64,000 nucleotides of DNA, from NCBI GenBank assembly GCA_020444515.1, contig JAHLKX010000008.1, forward strand, positions 62,001 through 126,000, given 5' to 3'. Shown here one piece after another: positions 20,679-29,064 of the stretch (position 1 is its first letter; the number at the start of each line of letters is the position of its first letter). Source of the stretch: Bacteroidota bacterium (GTDB taxonomy: Bacteria; Bacteroidota; Bacteroidia; Bacteroidales; JAADJA01). Below the pieces are notes generated by a model. It ran no database searches, was not told where the DNA came from, and was given only the letters and a program-made list of their open reading frames with translations. The position numbers and the translations under genes were made by a program.

Positions 20679-22067
20679 ATGAAGAAATTTTTTCCTTCTA
20701 CTTTCACCATCGCAGTGTTTCTGACATTTGTTACGTTCATCCTTGCACTGATATTTACGGCTCCCGTGGAAATCGAATCATCAGCATCAAGTGTTTATCA
20801 TGAGATGGGCTCAGATCCGCTAATCCAATCTGGCAACCACCTAAGTCAGTTGATTGGTTTCTGGTACAACGGTCTTTGGAATACCGGAATGCTCGCTTTT
20901 ATGGTTCAAATGATGCTTATCCTGGTCCTGGGTTATGTGCTGGCTTCAACCGAGATTTTTAAAAAAATCATTGAACAGGTCCTGATTTATTGCACTTCCA
21001 CCGCAAAAGCAGCCTTTCTTGTCACTTTGTTGACCTTATTGGTCAGTTTTTTTAACTGGGGATTGGGACTGATATTCGGGGCATTATTTGCCCGGAAGGT
21101 AGCTGAACGTGCCAAAGAGCGACATTTTGCATTAAATTATCCGCTTATTGGTGCAGCAGGTTATTCAGGGCTTATGGTATGGCATGGAGGCATTTCAGGA
21201 TCGGCACCTCTGAAAGTTGCTGAACCCGGTCACCTCAAATCCCTCACCGGACTTGATCTTGCTCCTGTTGATTTCAGCCAGACCATCTTTTCCGGAATGA
21301 ATATCGTTGTCTTTATCACCTTGATCGTTATACTCCCAATTGCTATGTTTTGGCTCGGTAAGAGCGTATCGAAAGAGAATATTGAAATTCAAGAAACAGA
21401 AACAGAAACAGATCAAAAAGCAGAGGCTAAAGAAGAATTCACTGGTGCTGAAAGATTTGACAAATTGGTTTGGGCAGGAAGAATTCTGGGAATAATATTT
21501 TTACTGATTGCCGGTTACAAGGCAATCAGTATGCAAAGCCTGGCCGTGATCGATCCGAATTACCTGAACTTTGTATTACTCGGGTTGGGGCTTCTTTTCA
21601 GCGGAAGCATTTATAATTTTCTCAAGCAGGTACAAAATGCCATGGGAGCAGCGGCGGGTATTCTCATTCAATTCCCGCTCTACTTCGGAATTATGGGCAT
21701 TATGAGATACAGCGGTCTTGTAGAAGTTTTTTCAAATTTTCTGATGAACATCTCAAACTCAACCACTTTCCCATTATTCACTTTTTTAAGTGCGGCAATC
21801 GTGAATGTATTTGTTCCCAGCGGTGGTGGTCAATGGGCAGTACAGGGACCTATCATCATTGAAGCAGCTCAAAACCTGGGAATACCTTTAGGCAAGGCAG
21901 TTATGGCACTGGCCTATGGTGATCAGGTAACCAATATGTTGCAACCATTCTGGGCTCTACCGCTGCTGGGGATCACAGGCTTGAAAGCAAAAGATATAAT
22001 TTCTTATACTTTATTTTTGATGATGATCGGTATTATAATATTTATTGCCGGACTGTTAATTTTTTAG
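20679..22067 (+). CDS. atoE: Short-chain fatty acid transporter, AtoE family
   Basis: This inner-membrane transporter of about 462 residues probably moves short-chain fatty acids such as butyrate or acetoacetate. It has about ten to twelve hydrophobic segments. The family motifs are visible: FNWGLGLIFGALFARKVAE, AAGYSGLMVWHGGISGSAPL, and VPSGGGQWAVQGPI near the end. The ATG at 20679 (MKKFFPSTFTI) fits the family better than a GTG at 20640 in the same frame. An acidic, Glu-rich cytoplasmic loop occurs around residues 235-265. It is convergent with the aldehyde dehydrogenase gene and the two overlap by 4 bases at their stops. Confidence 0.88.
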   Translation: MKKFFPSTFTIAVFLTFVTFILALIFTAPVEIESSASSVYHEMGSDPLIQSGNHLSQLIGFWYNGLWNTGMLAFMVQMMLILVLGYVLASTEIFKKIIEQVLIYCTSTAKAAFLVTLLTLLVSFFNWGLGLIFGALFARKVAERAKERHFALNYPLIGAAGYSGLMVWHGGISGSAPLKVAEPGHLKSLTGLDLAPVDFSQTIFSGMNIVVFITLIVILPIAMFWLGKSVSKENIEIQETETETDQKAEAKEEFTGAERFDKLVWAGRILGIIFLLIAGYKAISMQSLAVIDPNYLNFVLLGLGLLFSGSIYNFLKQVQNAMGAAAGILIQFPLYFGIMGIMRYSGLVEVFSNFLMNISNSTTFPLFTFLSAAIVNVFVPSGGGQWAVQGPIIIEAAQNLGIPLGKAVMALAYGDQVTNMLQPFWALPLLGITGLKAKDIISYTLFLMMIGIIIFIAGLLIF

Positions 22068-23617
22068 TCATCAAAGGCATCAAACTTAATTCCCTGCGCC
22101 AAAGGCAATTCCGTACTGAAGTTTATGGTATTCGTCTGCCTGCGCATATAAGCTTTCCAGGCATCTGAACCCGATTCACGTCCACCACCGGTATCCTTTT
22201 CACCACCAAAAGCTCCTCCTATTTCTGCACCATTGGTTGCTATGTTCACGTTGGCTATTCCACAATCGGATCCTTCATGAGAAAGGAACCGTTCTGTTTC
22301 ATGAATATTTTTCGAAAAGATGGCAGAAGAAAGACCCTGAGGCACGCCATTGTGCATTTCAATGGCCTCTTCGATGGTTTTATATTTCATCAAATAAAGG
22401 ATGGGGGCAAAAGTTTCTTCCTGAACAATATGATAATGATTTTCGGCTTCAGCAATACAGGGAACAACATACGTGCCCGATTCATAACCTTTCCCCTCAA
22501 GAACCTGCCCTCCATAAACTACTTTACCTCCTTCTTTTACAACTTGCTCCTGTGCATACTTAAATGCCTCAACAGCAGTTTTATCAACCAGTGGTCCCAT
22601 TACGTAATTTTCATCCAGCGGATGTCCGATCTTCACTTGTTTATAGGCAGCAATTAATTTCTCCTTAAAAAGATCGTACATACATTCATGGATGAATAAC
22701 CGCCGCGTTGAGGTGCATCGTTGGCCGGCTGTAGCGACAGCTCCGAATAAACTGGCCCGCAAGGCCATATTTCGGTTGCCATATTGTGAAACAATGATGG
22801 CATTGTTACCACCCAGTTCAAGGATGGTTTTTCCCAGCCGCTCTCCAACAAGTCGAGCTACTCTTTTACCTACAGCAACCGAACCTGTCACCGAAATCAA
22901 AGGAACACGCCTGTCTTTTAAAAAATCATCCCCGACGTATTTTGAACTGGCAACCACCAGATTGATCACCCCTTCTGGAATCTGATTCCGAACCAATACA
23001 TCTTTCATGATATGATGCACAGCCACAGCACAAAGTGGTGTTTTCGATGAGGGCTTCCAAATGACTACATCACCTGCAATCAAAGCGATCATGGTATTCC
23101 AGGCCCATACGGCTACCGGGAAATTGAAGGAAGTGATAACACCTACCACACCCAGGGGATGGTATTGATCATACATTCGATGCATTTCCCGTTCGGAATG
23201 CATGGTAGACCCATAAAGCTGCCTCGATTGACCAACAGCAAAGTCAGCAATATCAATCATTTCCTGAACTTCACCCAGGCCCTCCTGGTAAACTTTACCC
23301 ATTTCATAGGACACCAGTTTACCCAGGGGTTCTTTATATTTACGAAGCTCATCACCCATCTGCCGCACAATTTCACCCCGTTTGGGTGCCGGTACCATTC
23401 GCCAGTATTTAAATGCTTCCTGCGCTCTGGTCATCACCTTTTCATAATCTTCCCAACCCGCTTGTTTGACACTTCCTATTAACTGACCATCGGCAGGTGA
23501 AAAAGATTGAAGCTCTTCACCTTTTGTTTCAATCCATTCGGCTCCGGTAGATGCACCATTATTCACTTTTTGCAATCCTAATTCCTTCAGCATTTCGCTA
23601 ATCCCAAATTTTTCCAT
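22064..23617 (-). CDS. Aldehyde dehydrogenase, ALDH7 type (aminoadipate semialdehyde dehydrogenase-like)
   Basis: The 517-residue enzyme oxidises an aldehyde with NAD(P)+. Motifs in order are the nucleotide-binding TSFNFPVAVWAWN and WKPSSKTPL, the glutamate motif LELGGNN, the catalytic cysteine in TAGQRCTSTRR, and EETFAPILY. The sequence resembles the ALDH7 subgroup (antiquitin), which converts alpha-aminoadipate semialdehyde to aminoadipate in lysine breakdown, including its typical NVNIATNGAEIGGAFGGEK stretch near the end. No other lysine-degradation gene is adjacent, so the substrate remains inferred. No signal peptide is present. Confidence 0.88.
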   Translation of the reverse strand: MEKFGISEMLKELGLQKVNNGASTGAEWIETKGEELQSFSPADGQLIGSVKQAGWEDYEKVMTRAQEAFKYWRMVPAPKRGEIVRQMGDELRKYKEPLGKLVSYEMGKVYQEGLGEVQEMIDIADFAVGQSRQLYGSTMHSEREMHRMYDQYHPLGVVGVITSFNFPVAVWAWNTMIALIAGDVVIWKPSSKTPLCAVAVHHIMKDVLVRNQIPEGVINLVVASSKYVGDDFLKDRRVPLISVTGSVAVGKRVARLVGERLGKTILELGGNNAIIVSQYGNRNMALRASLFGAVATAGQRCTSTRRLFIHECMYDLFKEKLIAAYKQVKIGHPLDENYVMGPLVDKTAVEAFKYAQEQVVKEGGKVVYGGQVLEGKGYESGTYVVPCIAEAENHYHIVQEETFAPILYLMKYKTIEEAIEMHNGVPQGLSSAIFSKNIHETERFLSHEGSDCGIANVNIATNGAEIGGAFGGEKDTGGGRESGSDAWKAYMRRQTNTINFSTELPLAQGIKFDAFDD

Positions 23618-23708
23618 CTTATTTTGTAACGTATTAAAAATTAATATTTTTTGATGTTAGCATAACATCTGTTTCGAACTATTGTTTGATTCAATTTTGG
23701 TAAATAGG

Positions 23709-24755
23709 TTACAAATGTATAACAATCCAGTTGTAAAAATAGGAAATGAATTCATCTAAAAGCTTCAGATCTGATTTGAAAGTGTATTGCTGATCTGATT
23801 TTCGGACTGCATCCGAAGGGAAAAACAGAACTCCAACGGAAATGTCTTTACCAGCAAAGGTTTTGTAAGTTATCCAGGTGCGACGGCTATGAAATCCCGA
23901 GGTTACCAAATTTATAGATGTTAGGGGGTATTCATCAAGATATTGGGTGAATTGTTTGGCTGCAGCCCTGGTTTGATTGTGTTTAACAGGATTGAAATGT
24001 ATGGCAGTTATTTGCCCGGGATCAATACCAAGGGCAATTAGATAATCTGCCATTTCATCGGCCTGAGATCCGAATCCGGTGGTCAGTTTATTGTTATCAT
24101 AAATAATTCTGCAGTTTGCAGGGCCAGGAATCATACGATGATGCCCGATATTTATACCGGAAACAAAAAGGTTTCGGTCACCTGAATAGGTCCATAAATC
24201 ATTATTAAAACGGATGAACATCGATTGGAGTCTGCTATGCCCGGCAATCCAGTGAAATGTAAAATTTTCCTGTTCAGCTTGAGCAAAGCTCCCACCCACT
24301 AAATGACCATTGATAATAACATTAAAATGAGCACCATAACCTGCCCCCACTTTCCCTTTGATTCGCAAAGTTAATTCGATGGTATCACCTGCTTTAAAAT
24401 ATACACTTTTAGGAATATTGATTTGCAATGAACCGTTGGTCAGAAGCCAAACACCCGACTTTGTAGCGAACATTGCCGGATTTGATGTAAAGATTGAATC
24501 TTTGTATCTATTGCTATCAACAACTGGATAATTAAAACCGTTGATGAAATAATGAAAAACCTTTTCCCCATTTTTGCCATATGCTGCAGCCTGCTCAATT
24601 TCTCTGGCCGATATCCATGATTCGATCAGAAGATTGGAACTCTCAACCGGATGATGAAAAGCAAGAAAGGATGGCAAAATAAGTCGGGTGGTTATTATTA
24701 AACTTACCATTCCCATTAATAAAACTACAAACATTATTATTACACGCTTTTTCAT
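23709..24755 (-). CDS. YdcF/SanA-like (DUF218) protein with a carbohydrate-binding-like insert
   Basis: The 348-residue protein has one N-terminal membrane segment (about 4-30). The DUF218 core is split. Its start (about 38-75, SNLLIESWISAREIEQAA) and its end (about 225-330, with MADYLIALGID, NQTRAAAKQFTQYL and VTSGFHSRRTWITYK) match the ElyC/SanA/YdcF family, whose members act at the cell envelope. Between them lies an extra all-beta domain (about 95-210, ELTLRIKGKVGAGYGAHFNV) that resembles calcium-dependent xylan-binding modules. The role is unknown; envelope glycan binding is an inference. It starts 10 bases after the ModE-like regulator gene, so the two form an operon. Confidence 0.65.
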   Translation of the reverse strand: MKKRVIIMFVVLLMGMVSLIITTRLILPSFLAFHHPVESSNLLIESWISAREIEQAAAYGKNGEKVFHYFINGFNYPVVDSNRYKDSIFTSNPAMFATKSGVWLLTNGSLQINIPKSVYFKAGDTIELTLRIKGKVGAGYGAHFNVIINGHLVGGSFAQAEQENFTFHWIAGHSRLQSMFIRFNNDLWTYSGDRNLFVSGINIGHHRMIPGPANCRIIYDNNKLTTGFGSQADEMADYLIALGIDPGQITAIHFNPVKHNQTRAAAKQFTQYLDEYPLTSINLVTSGFHSRRTWITYKTFAGKDISVGVLFFPSDAVRKSDQQYTFKSDLKLLDEFISYFYNWIVIHL

Positions 24756-24765
24756 GGGAATTCAT

Positions 24766-25137
24766 TTATACCTCGAAGGTATTTCTAAACTCCTCAAAGG
24801 CCTCTTCCATGTAGCTATCCATTTTTTCATGGAATTCGTCAAAGGCCTCAACCAGCTTTTTACCCTCGGGAGTAAGGGTAGATTTTCCTCCGTCTTTACC
24901 ACCACGCTCCTTTTCAAGGATGGCAAATCCCAGCATTTCTTCAATTTTTTTAAGATCACCCCAGGTTCTCCTATACGTAATATTCAGTGCTTGAGTAGCG
25001 GCTTTCAACGAGCCATGTTTTTCGATGGCTTTTAATATTTGCCATTTACCATCGCCAAGAATACCTTGATCATCAGCTGTCGAAAGCCAGATCTTGTAAT
25101 TAAAACGAACATGACTGGGGAATGTAATTCGTTCCAT
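24766..25137 (-). CDS. ModE-type winged-helix regulator, stand-alone DNA-binding domain
   Basis: The 123-residue protein consists almost only of a winged helix-turn-helix (about 25-105) with the LysR/ModE pattern: ILKAIEKHGSLKAATQAL for the recognition region, NITYRRTWGDLKKIEEML, and a wing rich in Gly and Lys. It lacks the molybdate-binding MOP domains of full ModE, so effector binding cannot be inferred. It is followed 10 bases later by the YdcF-like gene. The ATG at 25137 is preferred over an upstream in-frame start at 25146, because the -7 element at 25154-25161 would put the transcription start almost at 25146. Confidence 0.75.
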   Translation of the reverse strand: MERITFPSHVRFNYKIWLSTADDQGILGDGKWQILKAIEKHGSLKAATQALNITYRRTWGDLKKIEEMLGFAILEKERGGKDGGKSTLTPEGKKLVEAFDEFHEKMDSYMEEAFEEFRNTFEV

Positions 25138-25153
25138 AAATACCATTTTACCG

Positions 25154-25161
25154 CAAATATA
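25154..25161 (-). promoter_or_regulatory. -7 element (TATATTTG) of the ModE-like regulator gene
   Basis: A perfect TAnnTTTG on the minus strand lies 16 bases before the ATG at 25137. It is divergent from the HAMP-TrkH promoter at 25238, so both operons could be controlled from one short interval. No TTG lies 17-23 bases upstream. Confidence 0.45.
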
Positions 25162-25237
25162 GTGTTCTTTCAGGTTATCATTCCGAATTCCATGGTGGAG
25201 TGTTTTGGAATAAATTTGAATAAAAACGGCTCAAGAC

Positions 25238-25269
25238 TTGACGGCAGAGGTGAAGATGCTTTAACTTTA
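25238..25269 (+). promoter_or_regulatory. Promoter of the HAMP protein-TrkH operon
   Basis: TTG (25238-25240), a 21-base spacer and TAACTTTA (25262-25269, one mismatch to TAnnTTTG) lie 24 bases before the GTG start at 25294. Its position rules out the longer reading that begins upstream of it. Confidence 0.5.
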
Positions 25270-25293
25270 CCGGCAACTTCAAAAAATTTTATC

Positions 25294-26049
25294 GTGAAAA
25301 AGTTAAGGGTTAAATTTTTACTGGGATTTATGCTGCTTGTAGCGCTTTTGATCGTAGCTGGTGTGGTTTCAATCTATCAATTTATCAATATCAGCCACTC
25401 TGTAAATGCCCTCATCGAAGATAATTACAAAACCATTATTGCCTCAAAATCGATGTTGGAGGCACTTGAGCGGGAAGATAGTGGCATCTTATTATTGCTA
25501 CTGGGCAAATGGGAAGAGGGCCGAAGAATCATCGACGAAGGGGATCAAAGTTTCATTGCAGCAATGGATGTGGCTCGCAACAACCTGACCGAACCCGGCG
25601 AAGACCGCTACATCCAGCGCATCGATTCAGCCTACCACATATATAAGGAAAAGTGGAGGCGACCCATTGTGGAAACCGCAAAAGAAGGTAATATCAATTG
25701 GTATTTTGAGGAAATTCATATGAGTTTCCTATCTGTGAAACTGACCATCAATCAACTTATGGAACTCAACCAAAACAGCATGCACAAGGAAGCCTCATTG
25801 CTAAAAGATAAATCACACCGAGCCATCATGCCGGGAATCATTGCCATTATCTCTGCTCTTGTATTTTCACTATTGTTTAACTTTTTTATTAACCATTATT
25901 TCATATCTCCCCTCACCCGTCTGATTAAAGCAATCAAAGAGTATAGGCCGGGAGCACAATCTTTCAACGCTGATATTAAGACAGGCGATGAATTATTGGA
26001 ACTGGAGGAGGAAATCGGTAACCTAATAGATAAAATAAATAGATTCTAA
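25294..26049 (+). CDS. Membrane sensor-like protein: four-helix bundle plus HAMP, no output domain
   Basis: The 251-residue protein has a first membrane segment (about 8-28, FLLGFMLLVALLIVAGVVS), a periplasmic helical region (about 30-180) like the four-helix-bundle domain of chemoreceptors, a second membrane segment (about 188-208, MPGIIAIISALVFSLLF) and a HAMP domain (about 210-251, SPLTRLIKAI and GDELLELEEEIGNLIDKI). It stops right after HAMP, with no kinase, cyclase or methyl-accepting part and no remnant of one downstream. The GTG at 25294 is chosen because an extended frame upstream crosses the promoter and the divergent gene. trkH follows after 16 bases, so a role in potassium-linked sensing is inferred. 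Confidence 0.7.
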   Translation: MKKLRVKFLLGFMLLVALLIVAGVVSIYQFINISHSVNALIEDNYKTIIASKSMLEALEREDSGILLLLLGKWEEGRRIIDEGDQSFIAAMDVARNNLTEPGEDRYIQRIDSAYHIYKEKWRRPIVETAKEGNINWYFEEIHMSFLSVKLTINQLMELNQNSMHKEASLLKDKSHRAIMPGIIAIISALVFSLLFNFFINHYFISPLTRLIKAIKEYRPGAQSFNADIKTGDELLELEEEIGNLIDKINRF

Positions 26050-26065
26050 ATTTTATAAAATAACC

Positions 26066-27517
26066 ATGCGGGCTGAAGCGATCATAAGGCATTTGGGGAA
26101 TGTAATGTTATTCAACGGAGTATTCCTGTTTCTTGCTTTTGTGATATCTCTATTTCATAATGAAACTTCCATGATACCACTTTTGTACAGTTCATTGATT
26201 TGCCTGATATTTGGTGCTTTTCCAAGAATTTTTATCCCCAAAACCGAGGAGTTGAGTCTATATGAAGGCATCACCATTGTGGTATTGGCCTGGGTGATCA
26301 CGTGCATCGTAGGCATGATCCCCTATATCATGTGGGGCGGCGAATTTTCACTGATCAATGCCTGGTTTGAAAGTGTTTCGGGTTTTACTACAACGGGGTC
26401 TACCATTCTCAACGACATCGAATCCCTGCCCATGGGGTTGCTTTTCTGGCGCTCATCCACGCATTGGATAGGCGGTATAGGGATCATCTTATTTATTCTG
26501 CTCATCCTACCTCAGACAAGTGAATCGAGAACCATTTTATATCATACTGAAATATCTGATCTTTCCCGAAGCAGTTTTAAATACAGGTCGGAACAGGTGA
26601 TCCGCATACTTGCTTTAGTCTATTTTGGTTTGACTGTACTGGAAATAATATTGCTTAAAATTGCCGGGATGAGCTTATTCGACGCAGTAAATCATGCTTT
26701 TGCTACCATTGCCACCGGCGGATTTTCAACTAAAAATGCCAGCATTGCAGCATTTAACAATCCCACCATTGAGATCATCATCATGGTATTCATGGTACTT
26801 GCCGGAATCCATTTCGGACTTCTGTTTGCAACGATTACCGGTAAGCGTGATAATATTTTCAACTCAGATGTAGTGCGTGCTTATTTGTTGGTGATGTTGA
26901 TCGGAATTGGCGTAGTGACGTTTAACCTTTATCTAAAAGGATCCTATGACCTTCCCACCTCAATGCGCTATGCTTCCTTCCAGGTGATTTCATTGGGTAC
27001 AACAACCGGTTTTGCCTCCGCCGATTCAGCCAACTGGCCCTCCTTTTCTGTCATTGTTCTGATTTATTTCACGATTCAGTGTGCCATGGTTGGATCCACA
27101 TCCGGGGGACTGAAGTTCGATCGTATATTCCTATTTTTTAAATCCTTATCCAAAAGGATCAAGTTGATCCAGCATCCAAAAGCTGTGATTGCTCTCAAAA
27201 TTAGTGGTAAACAAATTTCAGAAACCCTTGAAAATCAAACCATGGTTTTTATCATCATGTATCTCTTTATTTTACTGGCAACAACCATATTGGTTTCATT
27301 GTTTAATGTGGACACGATGACATCCTTTTCAGCTTCTGCTGCAACCCTGGGCAATGTCGGACCCGGTTTTGGAGAGGTGAGTTCACTGGGAAATTTTGCA
27401 AATCTGCCGGCAGCAGCCAAATTTATTTTAACCTTGAATATGCTATTGGGAAGGCTTGAAATGTTTAGCATCATAGTCCTCTTAATAATTCTTCGACCCA
27501 ATTCCCGCTTTAATTAA
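26066..27517 (+). CDS. trkH: Potassium uptake protein TrkH/KtrB family
   Basis: This is the K+-conducting membrane subunit of a Trk/Ktr-type transporter. The 483-residue protein has four repeated membrane-pore-membrane units, each with a recognisable selectivity-filter segment: SGFTTTGST (about 109), ATIATGGFST (about 215), LGTTTGFAS (about 311) and ATLGNVGPGFG (about 427). The glycine expected in each filter is present. It usually needs a nucleotide-binding RCK partner (TrkA/KtrA), which is not next to it. It is co-transcribed with the HAMP protein. A shared terminator with glyA follows. Confidence 0.93.
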   Translation: MRAEAIIRHLGNVMLFNGVFLFLAFVISLFHNETSMIPLLYSSLICLIFGAFPRIFIPKTEELSLYEGITIVVLAWVITCIVGMIPYIMWGGEFSLINAWFESVSGFTTTGSTILNDIESLPMGLLFWRSSTHWIGGIGIILFILLILPQTSESRTILYHTEISDLSRSSFKYRSEQVIRILALVYFGLTVLEIILLKIAGMSLFDAVNHAFATIATGGFSTKNASIAAFNNPTIEIIIMVFMVLAGIHFGLLFATITGKRDNIFNSDVVRAYLLVMLIGIGVVTFNLYLKGSYDLPTSMRYASFQVISLGTTTGFASADSANWPSFSVIVLIYFTIQCAMVGSTSGGLKFDRIFLFFKSLSKRIKLIQHPKAVIALKISGKQISETLENQTMVFIIMYLFILLATTILVSLFNVDTMTSFSASAATLGNVGPGFGEVSSLGNFANLPAAAKFILTLNMLLGRLEMFSIIVLLIILRPNSRFN

Positions 27518-27570
27518 GTAAATTTTTATGTTCGGTTAAATCAAGACCCGAAGATTTTCTTCAATGGATA

Positions 27571-27607
27571 TAAAAAACGGAGACCTTTTACAATGTCTCC
27601 GTTTAAT
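27571..27607. terminator. Bidirectional terminator between trkH and glyA
   Basis: A perfect 10-bp stem (AAACGGAGAC/GTCTCCGTTT) with a 10-base loop has a T-run on each strand: a short TTTAATATT tail for trkH and six T residues on the minus strand for glyA. It serves the two convergent genes. Confidence 0.8.
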
Positions 27608-27624
27608 ATTCATTTCTAAACTTA

Positions 27625-28905
27625 TCAATCCGCAAACATCGGGAAAGCTCCCATCATCTCGTTGACCTGCTTTTTAACTTTCTCCAACAAGTCTTCGTTA
27701 TCGATATCTGAAATAACCTGGTCAATGAAGTCAACGATAATCGGCATATGTTCCTCCTTCAGTCCACGTGTGGTAATGGCAGGTGTTCCAACCCTCAGGC
27801 CAGAAGTCTGGAACGGTGAACGGCTGTCGAAAGGAACCATGTTTTTGTTTACCGTTATATCTGCCAGCACCAAAGTATTCTCTACTTTTCTACCTGTAAT
27901 TTCAGGAAACTTATTCCGTAGATCGATCAACATTAAATGATTATCAGTCCCATCCGAAATCACGTTATATCCTTTATTAACAAAGGCTTCTGCCATAACT
28001 TCGGCATTTTTCTTGACCTGCTTCATATAATTTTTAAACTCCTTGGTAAGGGCTTCGCCGAATGCGACGGCTTTGGCAGCAATTATATGCTCCAGGGGGC
28101 CTCCCTGAATACCTGGAAAGACGCCTGAATTAAACAGTGACGACATCGATCGGATCACACCTTTTGGTGTTGTTTTACCAAAGGGATTATCAAAATCCTG
28201 TCCCATCATGATGATACCTCCGCGCGGACCCCGAAGGGTTTTATGCGTTGTAGAGGTCACTACATGGCAGTATTTCAAAGGATCGTTGAGCAATCCAACC
28301 GCAATTAATCCGGCAGGATGGGCAATATCAGCCATCAGAAATGCGCCGATTTTATCTGCGATCTCCCGCATGCGTTTATAATCCCAATCACGGGAGTAGG
28401 CCGATGCACCAGCCAGGATCAATTTTGGTTTCTCTCGCAATGCTGTTTCTTCCATCCTGTCATAATTCACCAGACCCGTTTCTTCATCTACCTCATAGGC
28501 GATGGGTTGGTATAGGATACCGGATGAATTAACCGGTGATCCATGCGAAAGGTGTCCTCCATGCGATAAATCCAATCCCATGAATTTATCCCCAGGTTTT
28601 AAAAGGGTGAGGAAAACCGCCATATTGGCTTGTGCACCTGAATGGGGCTGAACATTTGCCCACTCAGCTCCAAACAATTCTTTAAGCCGGTCGATGGCCA
28701 GCTGCTCCGTTTCATCCACATGCTGGCAACCACCATAATATCTTTTACCGGGATACCCTTCTGCATATTTATTGGTCATAACCGATCCCATGGCACTGAG
28801 TACCTGGTCGCTTACAAAATTTTCTGAAGCAATCAATTCAATACCGTATCGTTGCCGATCGGCTTCTTTCTGCAAAATTTCAAAAACTAATTCATCTCTT
28901 TTCAT
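27625..28905 (-). CDS. glyA: Serine hydroxymethyltransferase
   Basis: This PLP enzyme converts serine and tetrahydrofolate to glycine and methylene-tetrahydrofolate, the main one-carbon source of the cell. The 426-residue sequence holds the family blocks: [61 protein letters not shown] and the PLP-lysine motif [16 protein letters not shown] (Lys near 228), then GIQGGPLEH. Length is normal. A perfect TAATTTTG -7 element lies at 28963-28970 on the minus strand, about 57 bases before the ATG. It stands as a single gene with its own terminator. Confidence 0.97.
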   Translation of the reverse strand: MKRDELVFEILQKEADRQRYGIELIASENFVSDQVLSAMGSVMTNKYAEGYPGKRYYGGCQHVDETEQLAIDRLKELFGAEWANVQPHSGAQANMAVFLTLLKPGDKFMGLDLSHGGHLSHGSPVNSSGILYQPIAYEVDEETGLVNYDRMEETALREKPKLILAGASAYSRDWDYKRMREIADKIGAFLMADIAHPAGLIAVGLLNDPLKYCHVVTSTTHKTLRGPRGGIIMMGQDFDNPFGKTTPKGVIRSMSSLFNSGVFPGIQGGPLEHIIAAKAVAFGEALTKEFKNYMKQVKKNAEVMAEAFVNKGYNVISDGTDNHLMLIDLRNKFPEITGRKVENTLVLADITVNKNMVPFDSRSPFQTSGLRVGTPAITTRGLKEEHMPIIVDFIDQVISDIDNEDLLEKVKKQVNEMMGAFPMFAD

Positions 28906-28962
28906 CTCATTATGTTTTTTCTGGCTATTTATATGATAATTTTGTCATTTTCTGAAGGTAAG

Positions 28963-28970
28963 CAAAATTA
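28963..28970 (-). promoter_or_regulatory. -7 element (TAATTTTG) of glyA
   Basis: A perfect TAnnTTTG on the minus strand, 57 bases upstream of the glyA ATG. No exact TTG is found at the usual distance. Confidence 0.45.
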
Positions 28971-28980
28971 TAAAATTTAT

Positions 28981-29011
28981 TTGGCCTGCCACGGTGAATG
29001 AAATATTTTTG
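28981..29011 (+). promoter_or_regulatory. Promoter of the M16 peptidase operon
   Basis: TTG (28981-28983), a 20-base spacer and TATTTTTG (29004-29011) match both consensus halves. The expected start near 29018 leaves a leader of about 47 bases before the ATG at 29065. Confidence 0.65.
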
Positions 29012-29064
29012 CAAAATTACTGTTCAATAGGATACACACTTATTAAATCATTACAACTATCTAT

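Noticed and set aside
24766..25137. Annotation as molybdate regulator ModE
   Set aside because: The molybdate-binding domains are missing and no molybdate transporter is nearby, so only the DNA-binding type is stated.
25039..25293. An 85-codon N-terminal extension of the HAMP protein
   Set aside because: It overlaps the divergent ModE-like gene and its promoter, contains no domain, and a TTG/TAACTTTA promoter lies just before the GTG at 25294.
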